DNA from: JALRBM01 sp966186595
GTDB taxonomy: Bacteria; Patescibacteriota; Saccharimonadia; Saccharimonadales; Saccharimonadaceae
Direction: 5' to 3'
Length of the DNA: 12,491 nucleotides
NCBI GenBank assembly: GCA_966186595.1
Contig: CBIFWO010000026.1
Span: forward strand, 1 to 12,491
Under the pieces are notes generated by a model. The model made no database searches. It saw nothing but the letters and a program-made list of their open reading frames with translations, and was not told the DNA's origin. Shown here piece by piece: positions 6,238 to 12,490 of this stretch. Numbering within the stretch: position 1 is the first letter of the stretch; each line of letters begins with the position of its first letter. The position numbers and the translations under genes are program-made.

Positions 6238-8205
6238 TTAATTTTGGCGGCGTGGTGGGATGGGAACGCCATCGGTACGGGCGCGTCTATATTGGTCAGG
6301 ATTTTGTTCAATAGAAGTAAGCGGAACATTGGGGTGGGTTATGGGTGCGGTTGGTGGAGGCAGTGTTGGTGTAGGGTTCTGGGGTGTCTGGAGCTGCTGC
6401 GCAATCGTCTGGGCTGATACGTTAGTAAATGCTGTTTCCCCGGCGGGAGGAGTTGTTTGGGGAGTAGGTGTTGTCTGAGATGGGGCTGGAGCCTCTGGCT
6501 GAATGGTCGCTTGTGTAGCCGCCTGGTTCTGGCCCACGAAAGCTTGTACATTTGTGATGACCTGATTGCTCTGCAGGTTGGCTGATTCAATGATGCGCGT
6601 CGCCTCTTCGTGAGAAATTCGTGGAATCTCAACGTAAAAGGTGCTGCCGTGCTGGTATTCACTCTCGACCCAGATGCGGCCGCCCATTGTCTCAATCAAC
6701 TTTCGGGACAAATAAAGGCCAAGACCGGTTCCGCCAATCTCGCGGGTGTCAGTGTTGTCGACTCGATAAAATTTTTGAAAGAGATGTGCTTGGTCTTCCT
6801 TGGGGATGCCGATTCCACTGTCCGCAATACTGACAACGACATGGTCTTCGTCGCCGTTGATATCGATCACTACCTCACCTTTTGGCGTGTATTTGATGGC
6901 GTTATCGACAAGATTAGAAAGGACCTCCCTGAGGTGATCGTTATCAACATTGGCATAGTAAACAGGGTTGAGACGACGTGCACTGCTATCATCGTTGTCG
7001 TCGGGGTTTGGCTTGAAGAGGACGCGAAGGCCTTTTTCGGTCGCTTTCGGCTTTAGACCGCTTACGATTTCCTGGGTAAAGGCGACGATGTCGACAACCT
7101 TTGGATTATTTGAGAGACGGTGATCGTCGGCCTTCGTAACGTCAAGGAGGTCCTGGAACAGACGGCCAAGGTGCTGAGCTGACTCATGGGCCTTCGTGAT
7201 AAATTCACGAGCTTTGTCGTCGATCTGCGCGGTCTGAGGATTGAGCGCCAGTCCGAGGTAGCCCTCAATGGAGGCGACAGGTGTGCGCATTTCGTGACTG
7301 GCGGTACTGATAAATTCGGCTTGCTCGCGCTCTTCGGCCTTTTCCTTGGTGATGTCACGGAAGACGACGATCACGCCCGAACCGAGTGAGGCGACGGGCG
7401 ACACGACGAGTGCAACGAGCAGTTTTTTACCGGAACTTGTAATGAGAGTGAGGTCTTTTGAAGAGGCTTCCTTGTTGGTGGCGAGCACCTGGGCGATGGG
7501 GTCGTTAGCGGCGGTTAGCTCGTTATTGTCTTTGTCGGTTAACTTTAGGACAGATTTATAATCAAGTGCGAGTGCGTCCTGCTTGCCCCACCCAATGATT
7601 TGCTGCGCAGCTGGGTTGATGAGCTGGATTGTTCCTTGGCTGTCGAGCGCCATCACGCCATCGGCGATGGCGTTAATAACCACCTCGGCCTTTCCAGCAA
7701 CTTGGCTCAGCTCGCTTGCCAGCTCCTTATAAGCCTTGTCGTCGGTGCTTGCCTCTTCTGGCTTTTTGTGCCAGATAAGGTAACTCACAATAAGGGGTAA
7801 TTCCCCTGTGAGCACAATGGTGAGAAGCGCCTCTTTGGAAAGTGCATTACCTGTAAATTGCAACACCATGTAAAGGGTGACGGCGATAAAAAGCGGCAAA
7901 ATCCCATATGCTCCAAAGATACCGGCAAAGATAGCAACCACCATCCAAAGTGCGATAAATGGCGATGACGTATCCCCCGTTTGCAGAATCAGAATCGCGG
8001 TTGTTATGGCAAGGAGGATGAATGCGCTGAATGATGTCCAGAGGACGTATTTCTTGGGTGCCCATAGATACGACACAAAACCCGTCACTAGGGCAACACC
8101 GGCAAAAATAGCGGCCGTATCAGTGATTAAAAGTGCCGCCCCAATGCTTTTGACATCGGCAAAATACGCCCAGAAATACAACGCCAAAATAACGAGTGCC
8201 ACCAA
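6238..8205 (-). CDS. Membrane sensor histidine kinase (6 TM, PAS, HisKA, HATPase)
   Basis: Senses an unknown signal and phosphorylates the adjacent response regulator. About six membrane helices occupy residues 1-145; a PAS domain follows (about 174-290, VINAIADGVMALDSQGTIQLINPAA); the HisKA domain carries H304 in SHEMRTP; the ATPase domain has NLVDNAIKYTP (N box, 431-441), DSGIGIP (462-468) and GGTGLGL (491-497). After residue 535 comes a Gln/Thr/Pro-rich tail of about 120 residues, unusual for a kinase and echoed by the Pro-rich tail of the regulator. No ATG exists in frame upstream before a stop; I use TTG at 8203-8205 with GAGG eight bases before it, but the exact start is uncertain and the first helix may begin slightly earlier. 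Confidence 0.9.
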   Translation of the reverse strand: MVALVILALYFWAYFADVKSIGAALLITDTAAIFAGVALVTGFVSYLWAPKKYVLWTSFSAFILLAITTAILILQTGDTSSPFIALWMVVAIFAGIFGAYGILPLFIAVTLYMVLQFTGNALSKEALLTIVLTGELPLIVSYLIWHKKPEEASTDDKAYKELASELSQVAGKAEVVINAIADGVMALDSQGTIQLINPAAQQIIGWGKQDALALDYKSVLKLTDKDNNELTAANDPIAQVLATNKEASSKDLTLITSSGKKLLVALVVSPVASLGSGVIVVFRDITKEKAEEREQAEFISTASHEMRTPVASIEGYLGLALNPQTAQIDDKAREFITKAHESAQHLGRLFQDLLDVTKADDHRLSNNPKVVDIVAFTQEIVSGLKPKATEKGLRVLFKPNPDDNDDSSARRLNPVYYANVDNDHLREVLSNLVDNAIKYTPKGEVVIDINGDEDHVVVSIADSGIGIPKEDQAHLFQKFYRVDNTDTREIGGTGLGLYLSRKLIETMGGRIWVESEYQHGSTFYVEIPRISHEEATRIIESANLQSNQVITNVQAFVGQNQAATQATIQPEAPAPSQTTPTPQTTPPAGETAFTNVSAQTIAQQLQTPQNPTPTLPPPTAPITHPNVPLTSIEQNPDQYRRARTDGVPIPPRRQN

Positions 8206-8296
8206 GATGACAGCCTCGCAAATTCGGCGATGCCAAAAACGTGTGAGCGTCAGCGGTTTTATGAATGCCCCCTATTTAAGCTTGCTTCTTACGCTA

Positions 8297-8325
8297 ATTA
8301 TGCCGCAGGCGAACAGATCGCGCAA
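8297..8325 (-). promoter_or_regulatory. Candidate promoter of the histidine kinase operon
   Basis: On the minus strand TTGCGC (8320-8325), 17 bases, CATAAT (8297-8302, 5/6 to consensus), giving a leader of about 85 bases. The nearest inverted repeat (8346-8366) lies upstream of its -35. Confidence 0.4.
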
Positions 8326-8345
8326 GAAGGTTCGGTAGGGAGAAA

Positions 8346-8366
8346 GATGTGTGCAATCTGCACAAC
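8346..8366. promoter_or_regulatory. Operator-like 21-bp element before the TrmB-like gene
   Basis: Imperfect inverted repeat: TGTGCA-ATC-TGCACA is a perfect core (8350-8364), with flanking GATG and AC. It matches the element at 9291-9311 at 17 of 21 positions. Its centre (8356) is 37 bases before the -10-like TAAAGT at 8393-8398. Confidence 0.55.
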
Positions 8367-8369
8367 AAG

Positions 8370-8398
8370 TCGTGTCTTGGGCTGCATCCCTCTAAAGT
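8370..8398 (+). promoter_or_regulatory. Candidate weak promoter of the TrmB-like gene
   Basis: -10-like TAAAGT (8393-8398, 4/6) with a poor -35 (TCGTGT, 8370-8375) at 17 bases. Supported mainly by having the same spacing to the 21-bp element as the promoter of the precursor gene. It would place transcription start near 8405 and a leader of about 30 bases containing GGAGG. Confidence 0.3.
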
Positions 8399-8435
8399 GT
8401 GTGGCGAATACACATCAATTTGCAGGAGGGGAAAA

Positions 8436-9290
8436 TTGTCTGGAACGTATACATATGATCTAATAGATAACATGTTGGGTGATACGCAGGCCATACGAGC
8501 GTATTTTTTTAAGCTTGGTCTTTCTTCCGAAATCGCCGAGATTTATTTGGCACTCCATGCGCATGGTCCGCAAAGTATCTCTGAACTTTCTCGAAATTCT
8601 GGGGTGGAACGAACGCGTTTATATCGTCTATTGGATGAACTCAAGGCAAGTAATCTTGTCGAGATTGAGATGCAGTATAAAAAACGCATTATCGCACCGG
8701 CTCCCATTAATAACATGCAAATCCTTATAGCCAAACGAGAACAGGAGCTTCAAGAGCTCCGTGCTGGCTTGCCCGCTCTTCAGGAAATACTTGGTCAGAC
8801 CTTCCGGTCAGAGGTGACAAAAATCCAGGCATATAACGGTCCTGAGGGTATCAGGCAAATGTTCTGGAATCAAACTCGTGCCAAGACGGAAAGCATGTCG
8901 ATTCTTTACGAAAATATGCAGTTGCGAACAGGGTTGAGCTTCTTTGAGCGCTGGGCACAGACGTGCAATAAACGAAATATGAAATTTCGCAGTGTGATTA
9001 GTGATAATTTTATACAAACCCAACAAGATTGGTATAGCAAGCACAGTAACGAACGATTGAAGGACTGGCAAGGGCGGTATGTTCCAGATGGACTATTTGC
9101 GATTTCGCATTCGACAGTGATTTACGATGATGTTACCTCCTATTACAACTGGAAAAATGGTGAGATTTTCGGAATGGAAATTCACAATCAGGAAATTGCT
9201 GATGCACAGAGACTTTTCTTTGAAATGCTCTGGCAGCAAGGGCTACCTGTTGATGACTTGAAGGGCCCTCCTTCCCTCTCGTGTGACTAA
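8436..9290 (+). CDS. TrmB-like transcriptional regulator
   Basis: DNA-binding regulator, probably of the adjoining peptide cluster. In a 284-residue protein, a winged helix-turn-helix at about 31-88 (IAEIYLALHAHGPQSISELS, then VERTRLYRLLDEL) is followed by a charged helix (about 95-120, possible dimerisation coiled coil) and a TrmB-type C-terminal domain (about 131-270; YNGPEGIRQMF, then VIYDDVTSYYNW and MEIHNQEIADAQRLFFEMLW). I chose TTG at 8436 because GGAGGGG lies just upstream and the inferred promoter lies before it; ATG 8472 and GTG 8349 are alternatives, the latter being inside the operator. Balanced composition, unlike the precursor. Its stop touches the next operator, so regulator, peptide, maturase and exporter stand in series. 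The effector is unknown. Confidence 0.82.
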   Translation: MSGTYTYDLIDNMLGDTQAIRAYFFKLGLSSEIAEIYLALHAHGPQSISELSRNSGVERTRLYRLLDELKASNLVEIEMQYKKRIIAPAPINNMQILIAKREQELQELRAGLPALQEILGQTFRSEVTKIQAYNGPEGIRQMFWNQTRAKTESMSILYENMQLRTGLSFFERWAQTCNKRNMKFRSVISDNFIQTQQDWYSKHSNERLKDWQGRYVPDGLFAISHSTVIYDDVTSYYNWKNGEIFGMEIHNQEIADAQRLFFEMLWQQGLPVDDLKGPPSLSCD

Positions 9291-9311
9291 GTTGTGTGCG
9301 ATGCGCACAAC
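9291..9311. promoter_or_regulatory. Operator-like 21-bp inverted repeat before the precursor
   Basis: GTTGTGTGC and GCGCACAAC are inverted at 8 of 9 positions around the 3-base centre GAT; an alternative core TGTGCG-ATG-CGCACA is perfect. It begins at the base after the TAA of the TrmB-like gene. Its centre (9301) is 37 bases before TAGGAT, the same offset as at 8346-8366. Confidence 0.6.
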
Positions 9312-9314
9312 AAA

Positions 9315-9343
9315 TATTCAGTTCTCCCCGACCTTGTTAGGAT
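9315..9343 (+). promoter_or_regulatory. Extended -10 promoter of the precursor gene
   Basis: TAGGAT (9338-9343) preceded by TGT gives an extended -10 (TGnTAGGAT). The -35 at 17 bases (TATTCA) is poor, which fits a promoter needing an activator bound at 9291-9311. Transcription start would be near 9350. Confidence 0.4.
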
Positions 9344-9369
9344 ACAAACGGCCTATCGAGTACAGCTAT

Positions 9370-9385
9370 AGAAAGGAGGTGATCC
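9370..9385 (+). promoter_or_regulatory. Unusually long Shine-Dalgarno sequence
   Basis: AGAAAGGAGGTGATCC matches over 16 bases the complement of the common bacterial 16S rRNA 3' end (GGATCACCTCCTTTCT). GGAGG ends nine bases before the precursor ATG. It decides the start of the precursor and implies strong initiation. Confidence 0.75.
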
Positions 9386-9388
9386 TAG

Positions 9389-9562
9389 ATGACCACCTCT
9401 GTTTTGACGCGTCCATTCGGCGTTGACCGGATGATTCCGGCCGGCGAGGTCGTGAACGGCGTGCCGACGATGGCAACCCAGACCGAGTACACCACGACCT
9501 ACGTCAGGGACGTCCACGCGGCACGGACCCAGGTCAAGGACGACGAGCACGACGCGGACTGA
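9389..9562 (+). CDS. Putative ATP-grasp-modified RiPP (graspetide) precursor
   Basis: A 57-residue peptide: MTTSVLTRPFGVDRMIPAGE, then VVNGVPTMATQTEYTTTY and VRDVHAARTQVKDDEHDAD. The leader motif RPFGVDRM (8-15) resembles the PFG-x-x-RM block that I recall from actinobacterial precursors paired with ATP-grasp maturases (the TIGR04186 type). The C-terminal part is Thr-rich (T27, T30, T32, T35-37, T47) with one Lys (K50) and acidic partners (E33, D41, D51, D52, E53, D55, D57), as expected for Thr/Lys side chains joined to Asp/Glu by ester or amide links. The start is fixed by the 16-base Shine-Dalgarno. A maturase gene lies 75 bases downstream and an exporter beyond it. GC-rich. The call rests on motif plus context; ring pattern and cleavage site are unknown. 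Confidence 0.75.
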   Translation: MTTSVLTRPFGVDRMIPAGEVVNGVPTMATQTEYTTTYVRDVHAARTQVKDDEHDAD

Positions 9563-9574
9563 TGTTCTCTGGCC

Positions 9575-9611
9575 CACCCCTTGCGCTGCCATCCAGGCAA
9601 CGCAAGGGGTG
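9575..9611 (+). terminator. GC-rich hairpin between precursor and maturase
   Basis: CACCCCTTGCG (9575-9585) pairs perfectly over 11 bp with CGCAAGGGGTG (9601-9611); TGCC/GGCA forms an inner stem. There is no U-tract. It may act as a partial terminator or RNA stabiliser that makes precursor mRNA more abundant than maturase mRNA. Confidence 0.6.
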
Positions 9612-9637
9612 ATCTACTAATGTCAGTAAGGAGAAAT

Positions 9638-10603
9638 ATGGAACGACCCATTGTCGCGATTAGCCGTGAGGATGATGCTCATTTGCCTTTTGTTGAGCGC
9701 CATCTAGAAAAACCTCTTATCACAATTGACCCAACGACGATTACGACCGGGAACGAACTCAGTTATGAGTTTATTGGTGGTGTTCCACGAGTTATTTATA
9801 AGGGTGAGGATGTGAGTGATGCCATTAGCGTCTGGTACAGGAAACCCTTGCCATTTGAAAGTGATGATTTGCCGATTGAAGAAGAGTACAAACATTATAG
9901 TATGAGCGCACTTCAAAAACATACAGAGCAACTGCGGGCACAGCTTCCGGAGGCGCAGTGGGTTTCTGATTATTATGCAATTCGACGGGCTAACAACAAA
10001 ACGCTTCAACTTCAGATGGCATATGAGTTAGGGATGCAGGTACCTGATACTTTGATCACCTCTAGCCCGGATGCGGCAAGGGATTTTCTGGCGCAATATC
10101 CCGTATCGATCGTGAAGACGCTTGCTACCACCTTCCCGCGGGCAGAGGATGGGGCGAGCCTGGCATTTTTTGCGAATAAAGTACACCGAGGCGAAGCCAT
10201 TGACCTTGATGGACTGAAATTTGCACCTGCGATCTTCCAAGAAGCAATTGACGCCGAGGTCGATGTGCGGGTGACGGTGGTTGGCGACAAAGCTTTTCCT
10301 GCTACAATTCTGACGACAGACATTAGCCATCCGCATGTTCGTGATTGGCGTGCCGGGCATTTTGAAGGTTCTATGGTGATCGAAGCCTGCGATGATTTGC
10401 CGATGCCAATTCAGGAAGCCTGCATAGAACATGTGAAGCGACTGGGGCTAAAATATGGTGCGATCGATCTGGTAATTGGCAAGGATAAACAGATCTGGTT
10501 TCTTGAAAATAATCCTAATGGTCAATGGGCATTTGTGGAGCAGATGACGGGGCAGCCAATAGGTGCGGCCCTTGCGGAGCTTCTTATGCGCGGTAAAGAG
10601 TAG
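9638..10603 (+). CDS. ATP-grasp RiPP maturase (graspetide ligase, MvdC/MvdD-like)
   Basis: Predicted to activate Asp/Glu side chains of the precursor with ATP and join them to Thr or Lys side chains. 321 residues, usual for the family. It shows the N-terminal SVWYRKP (64-70), the ATP-binding K160 (SIVKTL), FQEAIDAEVDVRVTVVG (200-216; D209, R211), D277 in KYGAIDLVIG, and FLENNPNGQW (288-297; E290 and N292 as metal ligands). The ENNPNGQW block separates this group from generic RimK/DdlB ATP-grasp enzymes. The ATG at 9638 follows AAGGAG by four bases; ATG 9620 is in frame but has no Shine-Dalgarno. Composition is balanced, unlike the precursor and exporter beside it. It may share the precursor transcript through the hairpin. 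The exact ligation pattern cannot be read from sequence. Confidence 0.88.
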   Translation: MERPIVAISREDDAHLPFVERHLEKPLITIDPTTITTGNELSYEFIGGVPRVIYKGEDVSDAISVWYRKPLPFESDDLPIEEEYKHYSMSALQKHTEQLRAQLPEAQWVSDYYAIRRANNKTLQLQMAYELGMQVPDTLITSSPDAARDFLAQYPVSIVKTLATTFPRAEDGASLAFFANKVHRGEAIDLDGLKFAPAIFQEAIDAEVDVRVTVVGDKAFPATILTTDISHPHVRDWRAGHFEGSMVIEACDDLPMPIQEACIEHVKRLGLKYGAIDLVIGKDKQIWFLENNPNGQWAFVEQMTGQPIGAALAELLMRGKE

Positions 10604-10607
10604 AACT

Positions 10608-10635
10608 TTTAACCTTTCACCTCTTTTAGTATATT
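10608..10635 (+). promoter_or_regulatory. Candidate promoter of the ABC exporter
   Basis: TTTAAC (10608-10613), 16 bases, TATATT (10630-10635). It lies in the 84-base gap after the maturase gene. The -35 is poor, and read-through from the maturase is an alternative. Confidence 0.25.
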
Positions 10636-10687
10636 TGGAATTGCTGCTACACATGCAGCGCACATCTCGACTGAAGGGTGCCTAGCG

Positions 10688-12301
10688 TTGACTGCCAAAG
10701 CACGCGTGTTGCGATGGTACTTCGAACAAATACAAGCACACAAGATACTGTCCGTGAAGGCTATCGGGGCGTCTGCGCTATCGAGCATACTGCTCGGTGC
10801 GGTGATACCCTACTGCATCGCAGTGATCTTTGAAATGCTCTGGCGGGGCGCGGCCTTTGGAGAGTTTATCTTCCCTTTGGTATGTGTAGCCGTCAGTAAT
10901 GTGGGGATGTGCATCCTCATCCCCTACAGGACCGCTGCTCGGCGTAGACTGCAAGATCAGGGCCAGCTGGGTCTGTCCGAGAGGATCACTAAGATCGTAG
11001 AGGACAGTCCCAGCCTCTCTCTTGCAGGCGATCGAGGAGTGTTGCTGGGATCGATGAAGCGGCATTTTGCTACCTGGGCTGACGTCCTCTACGGCGGGAT
11101 CGAACTGGTCGTGCCTCTTGCTGTTGAAATATTGAGCTTGCTAGTAGTTCTGGCGGTGAAAGCGCCCGGCGCGCTGTTACCCGTAGTCATCGTACTCGCG
11201 ATCACCATCTGGCTGGCGTGTCGAGTCGGGGGCGATCTGGATAATGCATGGATGAACCACGGCGAGCGCGAGAATGAAGAGTTTTCGGTTTTGGCCGATA
11301 TCGTGGCCAGCTCTTCGATGCTTTGGCTGGTTCGGACGTTGGCGAGGATTCGCAGGAATAAGGCCGCCAAACGTTCGGAAGCGATGGGCGTGTATATCGG
11401 AGAGATCTCACGCTACAGTTTCTGGAGAAACGCCTATGGTGGTGGCCTCAAGGTCGTCGCCATTCTGGGTGGAGTGCTGTGCATGACACAGTTCGATGCC
11501 TCGATCGGTGTCGTTGCGCTCCTGGTGATGTATTCCCTCACCTTCAGCGAGCGGCTCTACATGGTCTTTAGTATCAACGAGATCGTGGGTCACTCGCTCG
11601 TCGAGGCGAGCATGTTGATCACGCGGCTAGAGGGGACGGAACCGCTGGGTCCGCGGTTGACCGAAAAAGCGTCAACAGTGGAGCTTAAGGGGGTGACCGT
11701 CGGACTGGGCAGTAACGAGGACGGCAGCCCACAGGCCATCATTAGTCTCCCGGACATCTGTTTTACCCCCGGCATTACAATGCTGAGTGGGCCGTCGGGA
11801 TCTGGCAAGACGACGACACTTCGACTTCTTAGTCGTGTGTTGAAGTATCTGACGGGTTCGGTGACTATCGGCGGCTATGAAGTAGCCGACTTCGACGTTC
11901 GCGAGTCGGTGTTTTACGGCCAACAGGCGTATGATCGTCTCAGTCAGACGCCTTGCGAGTTGTTTGGAGGGGACGATGTCGATGTTGCCGCGAGAGAGAG
12001 GGCCCTAGGCTATGCGGGATATCCCGATGCGCCGATGGATCGCGAAGTCAGCTCGCTGAGCGGCGGTCAGATTCGACGGCTTTGCATTGCGCTGCTGTTC
12101 TACGAGGTGATTCGGCGAGACCGCACGCGGGCGGGCGTTCTCTGTCTGGACGAACCGACGAATGACCTGGATGACAACTGTGTTCAGAATCTTTTGGATG
12201 GGATTGTCCTGCTGGCAACGGACGACCCTGACTTGGTTGTAGTGGTGGTCAGTCACGACGATCGAGTCAAGGCTGTGGTCGATTCTGTGGTCGAGATGTA
12301 A
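10688..12301 (+). CDS. ABC exporter, membrane and ATPase domains fused (537 aa)
   Basis: Half-transporter expected to dimerise in the membrane and, from context, to export the modified peptide. Residues 1-315 form the membrane domain, with hydrophobic segments near 24-50, 57-80, 136-178, 254-285 and others. The ATPase domain (about 330-537) has Walker A GPSGSGKT (368-375), a Q-loop near Q412/Q413, signature LSGGQ (457-461), Walker B VLCLDEP (484-490; E489) and H-loop H523. No N-terminal C39 peptidase domain is present, so it does not look like a PCAT that removes the leader. The start is TTG at 10688, with a GAAGGGTG-like Shine-Dalgarno seven bases before it; no in-frame ATG is nearby. GC-rich, and followed by a 13-bp hairpin. 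ABC identity is certain; the substrate is inferred. Confidence 0.88.
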   Translation: MTAKARVLRWYFEQIQAHKILSVKAIGASALSSILLGAVIPYCIAVIFEMLWRGAAFGEFIFPLVCVAVSNVGMCILIPYRTAARRRLQDQGQLGLSERITKIVEDSPSLSLAGDRGVLLGSMKRHFATWADVLYGGIELVVPLAVEILSLLVVLAVKAPGALLPVVIVLAITIWLACRVGGDLDNAWMNHGERENEEFSVLADIVASSSMLWLVRTLARIRRNKAAKRSEAMGVYIGEISRYSFWRNAYGGGLKVVAILGGVLCMTQFDASIGVVALLVMYSLTFSERLYMVFSINEIVGHSLVEASMLITRLEGTEPLGPRLTEKASTVELKGVTVGLGSNEDGSPQAIISLPDICFTPGITMLSGPSGSGKTTTLRLLSRVLKYLTGSVTIGGYEVADFDVRESVFYGQQAYDRLSQTPCELFGGDDVDVAARERALGYAGYPDAPMDREVSSLSGGQIRRLCIALLFYEVIRRDRTRAGVLCLDEPTNDLDDNCVQNLLDGIVLLATDDPDLVVVVVSHDDRVKAVVDSVVEM

Positions 12302-12302
12302 C

Positions 12303-12344
12303 ATGCGGCGCGTGACTTTCCTCTGGGAGATTCACGCGCCGCAT
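12303..12344 (+). terminator. GC-rich hairpin after the ABC exporter
   Basis: ATGCGGCGCGTGA (12303-12315) pairs perfectly over 13 bp with TCACGCGCCGCAT (12332-12344); a short inner stem TTCC/GGGA lies in the 16-base loop. It starts one base after the stop and no U-tract follows. Confidence 0.65.
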
Positions 12345-12356
12345 AGCTTCCCTCCC

Positions 12357-12385
12357 TTTTCAAAGGTGGGATTATCTGATACAAT
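12357..12385 (+). promoter_or_regulatory. Promoter of tRNA-Glu
   Basis: TTTTCA (12357-12362), 17 bases, TACAAT (12380-12385) preceded by TGA, giving an extended -10. It predicts a 5' leader of about 24 bases before the tRNA. Confidence 0.5.
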
Positions 12386-12415
12386 CTACGTGCTAAGGCA
12401 CTCAAAATAAAATTT

Positions 12416-12490
12416 GGCCCTATCGTCTAACGGTTAGGACATCAGGTTCTCATCCTGGCAATCCGGGTTCGATTCCCGGTAGGGTCACCA
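12416..12490 (+). tRNA. tRNA-Glu (anticodon CTC)
   Basis: A full 75-base cloverleaf. The acceptor stem GGCCCTA pairs with TAGGGTC (one G-T pair). The anticodon loop TTCTCAT gives CTC at 12449-12451, flanked by TCAGG/CCTGG. The T arm is CCGGG-TTCGATT-CCCGG, and the CCA end is encoded (12488-12490). It lies just downstream of the peptide cluster; no integrase or attachment repeat is visible in the window. Confidence 0.96.

Noticed and set aside
8398..8414. TGTGT-7-ACACA inverted repeat as a third operator
   Set aside because: Five-base arms of low complexity and a spacing unlike the two good elements; it overlaps the inferred promoter and could be chance.
9370..9385. The 16-base match to the anti-Shine-Dalgarno complement as a fragment of 16S rRNA on the minus strand
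   Set aside because: No further 16S sequence adjoins it and it is placed exactly for translation of the precursor.
9389..9562. Assigning the peptide to the microviridin class
   Set aside because: The PFFARFL leader and TxKxPSD core are absent; the leader better resembles the actinobacterial PFG-x-x-RM type.
10653..10685. Ten-codon ORF (MQRTSRLKGA) before the ABC gene as a second precursor or regulatory leader peptide
   Set aside because: No Shine-Dalgarno, no Thr/acidic core, and such a short frame is expected by chance.
10688..12301. The exporter as a bifunctional peptidase-containing transporter
   Set aside because: The N-terminus goes into membrane segments within about 24 residues, leaving no room for a C39 peptidase domain.
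496..12344. The recurrent GC hairpins as a CRISPR array or interspersed repeat family
   Set aside because: Their sequences differ from one another; only position and composition recur.
12416..12490. tRNA-Glu as the attachment site of an integrated element carrying the cluster
   Set aside because: No integrase and no duplicated tRNA end within the window; sequence beyond 12491 would be needed.
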